Source of the DNA: Armigeres subalbatus
Taxonomy: Eukaryota > Arthropoda > Insecta > Diptera > Culicidae
Length of the DNA: 64,000 nt
Reading direction: 5' to 3'
NCBI RefSeq assembly: GCF_024139115.2
Contig: NC_085140.1
Coordinates: forward strand, 32,847,806 to 32,911,805
Shown here: positions 1-10,849 of the stretch, piece after piece
How positions within the stretch are numbered: position 1 is the stretch's first letter
Layout of the letters: each line of letters starts with the position of its first letter
The notes under the pieces: model-generated
Seen by the model: the letters and a program-made list of their open reading frames with translations, nothing else
Told to the model about the DNA's origin: nothing
The model's database searches: none
Translations under genes and position numbers: made by a program

Positions 1-98
1 CTGATTCTGCACGGAATAACGTCGACATTCCAAAATTACTTCAAAATGAACAGTAAAAAGTTATCACAACATAGCGAGTACAGCTTCAGCATGGTCAT

Positions 99-140
99 CA
101 TGGTCTTGCTTTGTAGCCGCGCATCTTACCGCACGGCTAA
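99..140 (-). repeat. Fragment of a tRNA-derived SINE (Feilai-like)
   Basis: This stretch nearly matches the tRNA-like head of the complete SINE at 28007-28295. It holds the minus-strand A-box region, with the shared plus-strand blocks GGTCTTGCTTTGTAGCCGCG and ACCGCACGGCTAA. The B box and body are missing, so it is a relic. Confidence 0.6.
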
Positions 141-250
141 CATAATATTTCCGTTCATCAATATTGGTCATTTTTACCATCGTTAATTTATTTACTAGCT
201 GAAAAGCTATTTAGGCGGTAGCCATAAGCATGAATATGCTCATCGGATAA

Positions 251-1152
251 TTCTAAATCTGATAGAGTACCTGTTGGAGCTGGTGTTCCCCAAGGCAGCA
301 TACTGGCGCCCTTATTGTATAACACTTTTACTTCTGACTTACCTGATTTACCAACAGGGTGTCAAAAATCTTTGTTTGCAGATGACACGGGCCTCTTAGC
401 CAAAGGGCGAAACCTTCGTGTCATTTGTAGTAGATTGCAAAAAAGTTTGGATATTTTCTCCACTTACTTGCAAAAATGGAAAATTTCCCCGAATGCTTCC
501 AAAACTCAGCTTATAATTTTCCCACATAAGCCGAGAGCTTCTTATTTGAAACCTTCTAGGAGACGTATTATCACTAGGAATGGGGTTCCAAAACGAAATG
601 GGGTCTAGCGAAGATAAATACATATTCAGGACGTCTGCTAGATTGAAAATAAACTTTTAAAAGTCACATTGAAGGCATTCAAGCCAAATGTAACAAATAT
701 ATTAAGTGTCTAGATCCACTTATAAACAGAAAATCAAAACTTTGGCTCAAGAACAAATTTTTGATACAGAAACAAATTTTTAGACCAGCCATGTTGTATG
801 TTGTGCCAATATGGACTAGTTGCTGCATTACCAGAAAGAAGGCACTTCAGAGGATTCAAAATAAAATTTTGAAAATGATTCTGAAGTTGCCTCCGTGGTA
901 TAGTACCAATGAACTCCATAAAATGTCTAAGTCCAAGAGACATTGCAACAAATCTCCAACAAAATAATTTCCTATTTTAGACAAAAATCGTTACAATATT
1001 CTGTTGCAACAATTAGCTCCTTATATCCTTAGCATAAATTAGGTTAAATCTAGTTTAAGTTTAAAACATTGTAATTCCTACATGGTTAAATTCAACCAGA
1101 GGAAAAATCCTAACTGCCAGAGGCTAAAATAATAACTAAATAATAACTAACA
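251..1152 (+). pseudogene. 5'-truncated Jockey-clade retrotransposon (RT fragment plus 3' UTR)
   Basis: The sequence aligns by eye with the distal part of the full-length element downstream, starting in the RT domain at a point matching about 4974 and running through the same 3' untranslated region. It keeps the RT active-site block FADD (375-386) and the text around it, but a frameshift after about 590 and further stops break the reading frame. The 5' truncation is the usual result of incomplete target-primed reverse transcription. Its 3' end is a short TAATAACTAA-type repeat. I could not find a convincing target duplication. It differs from the neighbouring full-length copy at many positions, so it is probably an independent insertion and not a local duplication. 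Confidence 0.8.
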
Positions 1153-1379
1153 TACAGGTAACTCATGTATTTTCTGTCAAAACTCGCTGGTTCGTTCACC
1201 ATTGTAGATGGGCGTTAAGGGTGGTTAAAATTTTGGTGACGGACCCGTCTTGATCGGCGTTCTTATCTATCCACTTGATTGTACATACCAAGAAGTGGTT
1301 GTCTATAGAAGATATTCCTACACATCTGAAGCATTGCCGTATTGCGATCGCGATCCCATAGGAGTTTACATAAGAATAC

Positions 1380-1394
1380 AGAGAAAAGCTTGGT
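1380..1394. repeat. Left target-site duplication of the Jockey element
   Basis: The 15-bp sequence AGAGAAAAGCTTGGT recurs exactly at 5978-5992, just after the A-rich 3' end. This fixes both ends of the element. Confidence 0.9.
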
Positions 1395-1626
1395 CAACCG
1401 CATCGTGAAGGAAGTTTTTAATACTACCCGAAGCTATTTTAATTTCAACAGTGCTTCCCAGCGCTATTTGTACCCACTGATCCCGTTACGATCTTTGCAA
1501 GGACCCGTGCCTTCGTTTTACGTTGGACCCGTTTGCGGAAGTAAAATTCCGACAAGCGGTGGTAATCCTGCAGGGACACCGTTCTGGGAAAAAACCTCTT
1601 AGAAGGTCACGTCTCCACGCTCAGCA

Positions 1627-3212
1627 ATGAGTATAAATAAAAACAAGAGGAAGGGGGAGTCTTTGAATTCTCCACTTCCTTCTAAGAAACAAGGTTTCGA
1701 AACCGTCCTGCCAAAGCGCGGGAAAAATAGAAGGAAGCTGGAGAATTCAGATATTCCTTCGAACTCTTTTATCGGAATTAATTCTTCTCCCATCGAACTG
1801 AGCAATCAGTTCGATTTGATTAATGATGAAATTGAGCAAATCGAATCTACCTCTAGCCCAGGTGATTCGATTCATGCGAAAAAGCAAAGGATTCCGCCAA
1901 TTGTGGTATCTGTTGCCGAGTTTTCTGGCTTTCGGAATGAAATCTTGAGTAACGTTCAGGGGATCAAGGTTTCATTTCAGATTGCTAGGAAGGGTGACTG
2001 CCGCGTTTTGCCGGGATCTTTTGACGATCGCAAACGTCTTCTTCAGTATTTAACTGAGAAGCGCCATAAATTCTTCACATACGACGACAAAACTGAGCGA
2101 TTGTTCAAAGTCGTCTTGAAAGGTCTCCCCAGTGATGATAAATCACTGAATGAGATAAAAAATGAAATTTCTCAATTACTTGGATTTTCACCAGTCCAAG
2201 TAATTAAGATGAAAAAGAAATCCCACCCTGGTACTTCCCAGAGAGGCATTTCTCAAGAATTTTATTTAGTTCATTTTAACAAAAGTGAACTAAATAATAT
2301 GAAAAGTTTGGAAAAGGCCTGTATTATGTCTCATGTCCGTGTTACATGGGAACATTTCCGCAGGCCTGGGGGAAATTTCCAAAACCCTACCCAGTGCCGT
2401 AAGTGCCAAAAGTGGGGTCATGGAACCAAACATTGTCACATGGATGCTAAATGCATGATTTGTGGTGGAACCTCTCACGCCAAGGACGCATGTCCTGTGA
2501 GAGAAGATTCCAAGGGGCTGTCCATATACCACGTGGACAGATTTTGTTCAGTTCCAGATACCCCCCTCCCCCAGCGTGGACAATTGTTCATATAATATTT
2601 GTAAAAAAATGTATGAGCCGTGGACATTCTGCATACTCCCCCTCCCCCCTAAAATGTCCACGTGGTATATGGACAGCCCCCAATAAATTTAAGTGCGCAA
2701 ATTGTGGGGGCAATCATAAATCCAATTTCTGGGAATGCCCTTCACGCAAAAAAGTTTTGAATTCCCGTGCAAAATTGATGACGGGAAATTCCAATCGGAT
2801 CCCAGATTCGACGGGTAGAAATTTTTCAAACGCTCAAATTTCGAAACCGGTTACCGGTCGAGCAATTCATACCCACCACAATTCACAAACAAATTTTGCC
2901 GCTCGTCAACGGGTAGCAAGCACTTCAGTAAATTCCAATTTTTCCAATGTACCTACGTATGCAAACATCGCTGCTGGTAGACAAAATTTCTCGTCTCAAA
3001 ATGTGGTTTATACCCATGTCCCAACGGAAAATTATGGTCATGTTGCCGATTCAGGTAGCATGACTGCTTCCGATTTTGATTTTTTAACTGAACAATTGCA
3101 TCACATGATTGATGCAATGTTCAAAGCGAATACCATTCCTGAAGCTGTTCAGGTTGGTATAAAGTACACACAAAAAATTGTTATCGGACTCCGTTTCAAT
3201 GGATCCAAATAA
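1627..3212 (+). pseudogene. Jockey ORF1 (zinc-knuckle nucleic-acid-binding protein), split by a MITE
   Basis: The frame opens at ATG 1627 after a typical 5' UTR. It encodes a basic N-terminal region (KKQ, KRGKNRRK), a central domain, and two CCHC knuckles of C-X2-C-X4-H-X4-C form at residues 257-270 and 276-289. The frame then enters a 167-bp MITE (2514-2680). Beyond the insert the protein resumes with a third knuckle (first Cys codon at 2694, C-X2-C-X3-H-X6-C) and a Ser/Asn-rich tail ending at TAA 3210-3212. Removing the MITE with one 3-bp duplication would bring the two halves into one frame, so ORF1 was intact when the MITE landed. In Jockey elements ORF1 protein coats the RNA in the ribonucleoprotein particle. 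The stop overlaps the ORF2 ATG by 14 nt. Confidence 0.85.
2514..2680. mobile_element. Harbinger-like MITE inserted in ORF1
   Basis: This 167-bp element has perfect 26-bp terminal inverted repeats beginning GGGGCTGTCCATATACC. It is flanked by a 3-bp duplication CAA (2511-2513 and 2681-2683). The interior has C-rich blocks (CCCCCCTCCCCC, CTCCCCCTCCCCCC). A 3-bp target site and G/C-rich ends fit PIF/Harbinger-type MITEs; no transposase is encoded. Together with the duplication it adds 170 bp and so breaks the host frame. Confidence 0.85.
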
Positions 3213-5748
3213 TTGTGTGAAAGTTCTAAATTGGAATTATAACAGACCATTATAACAGAAACTTATTTAAAACCAGGACTCTCCATTAAAAGAGATCCAA
3301 ATTATTTTATCTACAGAAATGATCGTCTTGACAGCGCCTGTGGTGGGGTCGCCATTGTCATCAATAGACGTATCAAACATAAATTATTTTCTTCGTTCGA
3401 AACCAAAGTTTTTGAAACCTTGGGAGTTTCTGTTGAAACAAATTTTGGACAATTTTCCTTCATTGCAGCCTACTTGCCTTTTCAATGCAATGGGCAGCAA
3501 AAGAATTTGTTGAAAGCTGATCTTCAAATTCTGACTCGCAACAAATCAAAATTTTTCGTAATTGGTTACTTCAATGCCAAACACCGTTCATAGAATAATG
3601 CTCAAAGCAATTCCAATGGTAAAATTTTATTTGAAGATTGTTCTGCGGGATATTATACTATTCAATATCCCAATGGCCCAACTTGTTTTTCTTCCAGTCG
3701 AAATCCTTCTACAATTGATTTAGTTTTAACGGATTCAAGTCAGCTCTGTGGCCAATTGGTAACTCATGCTGACTTTGACTCTGATCACCTTCCTGTGACG
3801 TTTGAAATCTCACAAGAAGCCATTTATAATCCAATCAGCTCTACTTTTAATTATCATAGAGCTGATTGGGATTTATATAAAACGTATATCGATAGGAATT
3901 TTGATATTTATATTCCTCTCGATACCAAAAGTGATATTGATAATGCTCTCGTATCTTTGACAAATTTAATTGTCGAAGCCAGAGGCATTGCAATTCCGAA
4001 ATGTGAAGTTAAATTCAACTCCATTATTATTGACGACGATCTTCAGCTACTAAAAATGTGAGAAGAAGGCAATACCAAAGAACTCGCGATCCCGCGTTGA
4101 AAGTTATTTGGCGAGATTTGCAAAATGAAATTAAAAAACGTACCACCTTTGAGAATAATGTCTCGAAGTTGGATCCCAGTTCGAAACCCTTTTGGAGATT
4201 AACAAAAATTCTTTAAAAAAACCTCAAAAGCCAATTCCAGCGCTTAAAGAGGGAAATAAAATTTTATTAACAAATGGCGAAAAGGCTCAAAAACTTGCTC
4301 AGCAGTGCCCATAATTTTAGTTTAGGTCTCACTAGTCCAATTGAGGATCAGGTTACACGGAGATTCGAAGACATTCTCAATCAAGAGAATGTTTTTGACC
4401 CTTCGTTGGGAACTAATTTGGATGAAGTGAGATCTATTACTAGAAAATTTTAAAATATGAAAGCTCCAGGTGATGATGGTATTTTCTACATACTTATCAA
4501 AAAACTTCCTGAGAGCTCTTTATCCTTTTTGGTTAATTTATTTAACAAATGTTTTCAATTGGCATACTTCCCAGATAAATGGAAAACGCCAAAGTTGTTC
4601 CAATTTTGAAGCCGGACAAAAATCCAGCTGAGGCTTCTAGTTATCGCCCAATCAGTTTGCTTTCTTCAATAAGCAAACTGTTTGAAAAGATTATTTTAAA
4701 TAGAATGATGGTTCATATTAATGACAATTCTATTTTTGCTGATGAGCAATTTGGTTTTCGCCATGGGCATTCAACCACTCATCAGTTACTAAGAGTTACG
4801 AACTTAATTCGGCTCAACAAATCTGAAGTTGCTCTTCTTGATATAGAGAAAGCATTTGACAGTGTTTGGCATGAAGGTTTGATTGTAAAATTGATGAATT
4901 TTAATTTTCCTCTGTACATTATTAAACTGATCCAAAATTATTTATCAGATCGCTCACTGCAGGTAAACTATCAGAATTCTAAATCTGATAGATTACCTGT
5001 AAGAGCTGGTGTTCCCCAAGGCAGCATACCTGGGCCCATTTTATATAACATTTTTACTTCTGACTTACCTGATTTACCACCAGGGTGTCAGAAATCTTTG
5101 TTTGCAGATGACACAGGTCTCTCAGCCAAAGGGCGCAGCCTTCGTGTCATTTGTAGTAGATTGCAAAAAAGTTTGGATATTTTCTCCACTTACTTGCAAA
5201 AATGGAAAATTTCCTCGAATGCTTCCAAAACTCAGCTTATAATTTTTCCACATAAGCCGAGAGCTTCTTATTTGAAACCTTCTAGCAGACATATTGTCAC
5301 TATGAATGGGGTTCCAATTAATTGGTCTAGCGAAGCTAAATATTTAGGACTTCTGCTAGGTCAAAAATTAACTTTTAAAAATCACATTGAAGGCCTTCAA
5401 GCCAAATGTAACAAATATATTAAGTGTCTACATCCACTTATAAACAGAAAATCAAAACTTTGTCTTAAGAACAAACTTTTGATTTACAAACAAATTTTTG
5501 GACCAGCCATGTTGTATGCTGTGCCAATATGGACTAGTTGCTGCAATACCAGAAAGAAGGCACTCCAGAGGATTCAGAATAAAATTTTGAAAATGATTCT
5601 GAAGTTGCCTCCGTGGTATAGTACCAATGAACTTCATAGAATTTCTAATATTGAGACATTGCAACAAATGTCCAACAAAATAATTTCAAATTTTAGACAA
5701 ATATCGTTGCAATCTTCTATTGCAACGATTAACTCCTTGTACCCTTAG
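3199..5748 (+). pseudogene. Jockey ORF2: endonuclease-reverse transcriptase, broken
   Basis: The ORF2 start is ATG 3199, overlapping the ORF1 stop. The N-terminal endonuclease is damaged. The region 3230-3300 has stops and a likely deletion that removes the first catalytic motif, the usual Gly-Asp-Phe-Asn block reads Gly-Tyr-Phe-Asn, and TAG at 3591 interrupts it. The late SDHLPV motif survives near 3780. More lesions follow: a frameshift near 4055, TAA near 4214 and 4452, and an apparent 1-nt deletion near 4587. From 4579 the frame is open for 389 codons and holds the RT domain: AFDSVWH (residues 92-98), VPQGS (145-149) and FADD (175-178), then the thumb region. No RNase H is seen. The open RT region suggests a fairly recent inactivation. 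Confidence 0.85.
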
Positions 5749-5977
5749 TATAAAATAGGTTAAGTTTAGTTTAAGTTGAAAACATTGTAATTCCTACATG
5801 GTTCAAGTCAACCAGAGGAAAAATTCTAACTGCCAGAGGCAATTGAAATGTATTAATAATAACTAAAAATATAACATAGCAAATAAGGATGATAGTGTTA
5901 AGAAAACACGGAACACCTAGTCTAAGAGATGAATGCATGTATTAGATAATTAGCAAATAAAATTAGTTAAAAAAAAA

Positions 5978-5992
5978 AGAGAAAAGCTTGGT
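5978..5992. repeat. Right target-site duplication of the Jockey element
   Basis: Exact copy of 1380-1394, directly after the A-rich tail. Confidence 0.9.
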
Positions 5993-6239
5993 GGAATTAG
6001 TAATTTGAAATAAGATAACAAACAAAGTAGAAGGACAATCTGTTCGTCAGACGATTACAGAATGCAGGTATGGCCGATTAACAATCTGAAGTCAGATTCG
6101 GGAAGTTTATGAGCTAACGATTATGTTTGGTATATTACATATCCATGTGAATCTGGCTAAGAAATGCCTGATATACATATTGCTAGGCCAAATCTCGAAC
6201 ACCTTAAGGACAATCCTGATGGAATCGAAAACTAATTGA

Positions 6240-6390
6240 ACTCGCGTTTTCAAGGGAACTCCATTCAAAACAGAAAGCACGCACAACTGTCATTTATTGT
6301 CGCATGCTGAAACGAAGCAAAGCTGAAATAATAAAAATGACAGTTGTGCGTGGCTTCCGTTATGAACGGGTTGCCCTTGATAACGCGAGT
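6240..6390. mobile_element. Fold-back element with about 56-bp inverted arms
   Basis: The arms start ACTCGCGTT and meet around ACAACTGTCATTT. The left arm (6240-6296) and right arm (6335-6390) pair with few mismatches around a loop of about 40 bp. No clear target duplication is visible. The element lies about 230 bp beyond the stop codon of the minus-strand gene at 6619-7183. A minus-strand AATAAA (6293-6298) lies inside it, so it could supply that gene's polyadenylation signal. Confidence 0.7.
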
Positions 6391-6618
6391 ACATTTAGTT
6401 TTAGATTCCGTGATGATTGTCTTTAAGTGTGAGTTTTTTGAGCACTGTAGGAAGGTCACATAAAGGAGAGCTCACTGTAAATCCAATAGAAATACTGCGT
6501 GCGAATGTTGCACATATTCGAAGTGTCATCCAAACACAAAACAACCACAGGAAGCATCCGCTTTCCCACCTTGTTGCAATATATTGAATTTCAATTGCAT
6601 GTCTCATACACGAATTAG

Positions 6619-7183
6619 TTATCTCCACAATTTGTACCACGGCCTTTTCGTTGTAACGGGTATTGGAGTCTGTAAAAAATAAGATAATTAGCTTCTTTGG
6701 ATGAAATTTATAGCATGCTGTTTTCAATTTTTGATTTGAATTTCATTAGCTTATTGAAATATGTATAATTCTTCGAATCACTTGGAATGAGACTTTTAAA
6801 ACTTTTACTGATATCAGACATCCAGGCTACAAGATTGCAATTGCGAACGACATATTTTCGCATGAAAACAACATCCAGTATAATCAGTACATACCGTGGT
6901 AGTAGTCGTAGTTGTGGGGCTAGTCTTCGGAGCAAATGGCGAAAATGTGTAAGCAGCTACTGCTTCTTGGTACTTGTAGGTCGTCTGACGCACTGATAGG
7001 AAACACATTTGTTATTAAGTGTTCACGTTCACTGAACTATGGAAAATTGGAGACAAATATCTTACCAACTCGCGATAACTTCGTCTCGCTTTCATCTTCT
7101 AATGGTGCAGCATTTACCAGGGAACAACCGACCAGTGCAATAAGCAGGAACTGCGTGAGAATTCGAAACAAATTGGTTTTCAT
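6619..7183 (-). CDS. Candidate three-exon gene for an 88-residue secreted peptide
   Basis: I do not recognise the family. Exon 1 (7183-7066) starts MKTNLFRILTQFLLIALVG, a basic start followed by a hydrophobic core and a small-residue site after VNA (residue 25), which is a clear signal peptide. It ends at the donor G|GTAAGA. Intron 1 is 73 nt and ends in TCCTATCAG. Exon 2 (6992-6895) is 98 nt, ends in a run of Thr codons and is followed by GTATGT. Intron 2 is 225 nt and ends in TTTTTTACAG. Exon 3 (6669-6619) ends TKRPWYKLWR then TAA. Exon lengths 118, 98 and 51 total 267 nt, a multiple of three, and the phases agree. The mature peptide (63 residues) has an acidic start, a tract of eight Thr and a Lys-Arg site before a short aromatic basic tail, which hints at a processed peptide or an antimicrobial or cuticle-associated peptide. 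Longer in-frame extension upstream of 7183 would bury the signal peptide, so I chose this start. Confidence 0.55.
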
Positions 7184-7299
7184 TCTAGCGGATTTCAGTT
7201 CGAACGAAGAAATTGCGAACAATTCTATATGGATGCTTCCCATCAACTGGCTAGACAACGATTGTTTTTCGTTCGATGAAAGCAGCAGCAAATGAAATG

Positions 7300-9135
7300 A
7301 ATGATAAAGAGATATTTTTCAAGGGATTCCCCGCGATCCACAAATCAACATCCACTCAATTTGTTCTTCCCTGAACGAAAGCAGATGCTACTCGGGGTGC
7401 GTTATCAATGCGAAGCATTATTCAGCTGTACTTTTCAGTTTCATTAGCATTTCAATTCCATAAACTCTGATGTTTTGTACGTCTTTCTCAAACGGTGATT
7501 CAGTTTGTTGATCTGCAATGCAAACAAGAATGGGGGTCTCGCTGTTTTTGTTAAGCCATAATAAGAGAACTATTTTCTTAATGGGATTCGCAAACAAGAA
7601 ACTTATCTAATACAATAGGTAATAACGCAGGTAAAATTCTGGTTCTGGTTCCAAACTGGCCCTCCAATATCTGATTTCAAATCCTACTATTAGTTCTCTT
7701 AGTCCCAGCCAAGATTCAATTGTAATAGTGTTCGCTGAGTTTGAGGAAGTCGTGTTTCGAATTCGAAAAGATAAATACCAAAAATCAAAATATCAACTCC
7801 CCTAGGAATGTTAATGACTTCATGATTCCAAGTCATAAATAATAAGAAGAGATGTCATGAGCTCGTTAACTAGCCTTGTAATGAATACATTTTGCGGTAA
7901 GAAAACCATTTCGACTGCTAACCGACTGCCAAACATGTGCGTTTCCTAATGGATATCGTGTTTCACGACATGATCAAAAACTCTCACCTTCATGAACTGG
8001 AGAAATTCCGACACGCAATTCACTTCGCAGCATCACGAAACGGCGATGCGACGACGGTGAGATGCATCATCGATAAAACCCCCCCGGAAGAGGGAAAGGC
8101 CCTCTTATGGGAACTTATGTGTTATTCATGGAGCATCCAGCATGATAAGTATTACAGCATATACAAACACTTGCCAATCACGCGCATCATATGCCTTTCT
8201 CATAAATAAGTGCCTCGATTCGATGCTTCTCATGCTGTCGCATCTCCGGAAGACCCAAGAGACGATTCAAAAGTTTTACTTCCCAAACCGCCCGGCATCA
8301 GCTTAGTTCGCCGTCAAACCTTGCACGACATTTGTCATTCATAAACGTCTTTCTTTCAAAACGATGATCAGCATATGAAAGTGACATTCAAGCCGTGGCT
8401 TCCGTGCTCGTGAGAGCTTTTTCTGCCTCGCTGAAAGAGTTGATCCACATTAGATTTCCCTCCCGATGACGATGTGACTGGAGTCTGTCAAATGAGGCAT
8501 CATCAGTCGCATGCATTGGGCAAGGCCACTTCTGCTATCCGGATGATGCAAGCTAATTCATAGTCGTATATCACCGGAAATATTCGATTGCCAAGCTGAG
8601 ACAATAAACCACGAATTTTATTCACTTATGGTCCCTTCGGAACCACGGCCGCGGACCACCGCAAAGGGCGTTTCCTATCTCCATCATATTCGAGTGGTAT
8701 TTCGAAAGCCGTGCCCAGCGACACGACTGGGACCCCAAGTACCTATCTGTCACAACTTTCTTTTCGGGTGAGGCTTGATCGATTGACGATGGCGGGGAGA
8801 AAACGCACCGGGAGGGATTTATGAAGGGATCCCAATCGAAGCGCTTGAAACGGATAATAATCGAGTGCCGAAAAGTCAGGGTCGTCCGGAGGGCTTGTTT
8901 TGTGATCTAATCACACTAGAGTTGGATTTGTTTTGGTTATCTTCTTCGGTGAATAGCGGAAACAAATCATCATCAAGCTTGCATTTTTGATTGAAGTGGC
9001 ATGTTGATTTATTAGACAGTATTTCACAAGAAAAATGATAATTTTGCCCAAGGCTGCCGATCAACAGCTCTGCGGAACGTATGGGAAAGCATTGAAGCAA
9101 GCGATGTAACTGGTGTGAGTGAATAGGAATCAATC
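7300..9135. other. Single-copy-looking non-coding DNA
   Basis: I see no terminal repeats, target duplications or recognisable coding domains here. A plus-strand open frame from ATG 7949 to 8209 (86 codons) has no recognised motif. The stretch 8200-8870 is more GC-balanced than its surroundings and has no repeats, as enhancer-bearing intergenic DNA often does, but no function can be assigned. Confidence 0.4.
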
Positions 9136-9138
9136 TAA

Positions 9139-9304
9139 GGGGCCATCCACAAAGTACGTCACGCTCCTAGGGGGGAGGGGGGGTTTCGAGCAGCGTGACG
9201 ACTCATACAAAAATTTTAGAGGTTTATTACAAAAGGTGTGACGAAGGGGGGAGGGGGGGTTGAAAATCGCCAAATTTTGCGTGACGTACTTTATGGATCT
9301 TCCC
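9139..9304. mobile_element. Harbinger-like MITE with G-rich interior
   Basis: The ends are GGGGCCATCCACAAAGTACG and the inverse of GGGAAGATCCATAAAGTACG, and both continue into TCACGC. The flanking duplication is TAA (9136-9138 and 9305-9307), the classic TWA target of PIF/Harbinger elements. The interior holds two blocks of GGGGGGAGGGGGGG type. It has the same plan as 53756-53935 and 32905-33061. Confidence 0.85.
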
Positions 9305-9572
9305 TAAGGGGAAAAACGCATAGACACGAATCGCGAGAAAAACATCAATCACTACCCCATTAAATGGAACGCGTCGAAGCGTAGAAAGCGTTTCAATTAT
9401 TGCGAGTGATATCAAGAACTGCATGACTTGTACTTCGCAGAAAACATGTTGCTTTGATAGATTAATTAATCCAATTCGAATAATGATTTCGATATGTTAC
9501 TAAAAATCTTAAATAGGAGAGTGTGTAGAAGGTTAGTTTTCTATATTTCTGTGAGAAGTGAGAAGAAGAAAA

Positions 9573-10188
9573 CAACAGTATTTGATATTTTTAGGCTAAT
9601 GGCTATTCGGCCACATTGAGAGTTGACGTAAAGTCAATGTCAACTTCTCTCCACGAACAGCCTAGATAGCCGTGTGGTGTCGGCAGCTGGTTATCTGGCT
9701 AAGAATAACATTACGGATTGCCTGTTCCAGTGGTAAAAGTCCACCATACAGGTGACCCCTAACTTTCGGTGTGATGCGGCTTTCAACCTCATCGTGAGGT
9801 TAAATAAGAGTAGGGTTATGAATATGTGTTTTAATTAGTTTTCAACAAATTGTCACCTATATGGATTCGCATTATGCGTTTTTCACAGTGCACTCTGTGT
9901 TTCGTCTTTGACGTTCGTCCATTGTTACGTCCACTGTGTTTTTGTGACCACTCTTTAGTCCCTAGCTGAATGCGTGTGAGTCTACATAATTGGCTTTCCT
10001 ATAAATGGTTCCATTCTCCTTTCCAACTTCACTTCCTCTTCCTTTTCCCTTTTCACTTCCTTTTCCGTCAGGTAAATGATGAGAAAGGCCAGTGAAGGCG
10101 ATGGCACAAATCTCCCAAATTGAGGGGAACGTGCCCCCTGAGCCGACGTTCTGATACCTGATACCAACAGTATTTGATATTTTTAGGC
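9573..10188 (+). mobile_element. Retroposon with a 24-bp target duplication
   Basis: The 24-bp direct repeats at 9573-9596 and 10165-10188 (both CAACAGTATTTG...TTTTAGGC) bracket a 568-bp insert. The insert ends in a short CTGATAC repeat, so it lies in plus orientation. Near its 5' end is a tRNA-like stretch (TAGCCGTGTGGTG, about 9666), suggesting a SINE-like head. No transposase or RT frame is seen. Long target duplications and a simple-repeat tail point to mobilisation by a LINE of the I/LOA/R1 group. Confidence 0.75.
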
Positions 10189-10504
10189 GTTATTTGGTAC
10201 AAAAACGACCATAGACTCAGAATTGACGCTGACGTATGTTACTGTCCTTTAGTTTAGCATTGCGTATAAAGGCACGATGGACAATTTCGGGTGACCTTAA
10301 ATTCTCGGAAATAAAGGCGATCTTGCTGGCTCAAGAAATTTTTGCCCTGATTGTGAAAATCAATTTAATCCTCCTCTGGTGGATGAACTTCGTCGAGTTG
10401 GGCGGGAAACTGTAAGGCCAACCATTGGATGGACTGGACAGGCTTGAAGATACAGCTACGGAAATAAACGAACTCGATTCAAACCGATACTTTGACGTAT
10501 CCGA

Positions 10505-10703
10505 AGCTCATAGCTCAGTTGGGTCAATTGGTACCTCCAGCCTCAATCTGCAGGTGCAACTCAGACTCGCTTACAGATGCAATGTTCTGTCTACTTGACC
10601 GAGGAAGAGACTTGATAAAAGGTTGTTGGGGGTGGTCCGGGAATCGAATCCCATAATCATCATGTTATCAGGCGAATGTGTAGCCAACTGCGTCGCGGGG
10701 CCA
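10505..10703. repeat. Two convergent tRNA-like SINE heads
   Basis: On the plus strand TAGCTCAGTTGG (near 10510) is a good A box. On the minus strand the sequence from 10703 reads as a tRNA-like fold with GCAGTTGGCTA as A box and GGATTCGATTCCC (near 10645) as B box. The two heads face each other about 100 bp apart. Neither is a functional tRNA gene, because the acceptor stems do not pair. SINE relics are the simplest reading. Confidence 0.5.
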
Positions 10704-10849
10704 TCCTCTTGTGATTATTTTCTGGAAAATTGATTGACTTTCCAAAAGCAATTTTGTTGAATTTCCAGTCGGAATAGTTTTGAACTTCTTTTGAAAATTC
10801 CTTTGAATTTCTTCGGAACATTTCTTTGGGTTTCCACGGGAAACTCATT

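Larger units (their letters stand above)
1395..5977 (+). mobile_element. Full-length Jockey-clade non-LTR retrotransposon, inactive
   Basis: The element is about 4.58 kb with a 5' UTR (1395-1626), ORF1 (RNA-binding zinc-knuckle protein), ORF2 (endonuclease plus reverse transcriptase), a 3' UTR (5749-5966) and an A-rich end at about 5969-5978. A perfect 15-bp target duplication flanks it, so it is a complete insertion and not truncated. The order ORF1-EN-RT without RNase H, the overlapping ORF1/ORF2 junction and the FADD active site fit the Jockey clade; Juan-type elements of mosquitoes are the likely relatives, but I cannot confirm the family name. A MITE in ORF1, stops in the endonuclease and at least two frameshifts mean it cannot mobilise itself. 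Confidence 0.88.

Noticed and set aside
10505..10703. Functional tRNA genes
   Set aside because: A and B boxes are present, but acceptor and other stems do not pair properly; SINE heads explain them better.
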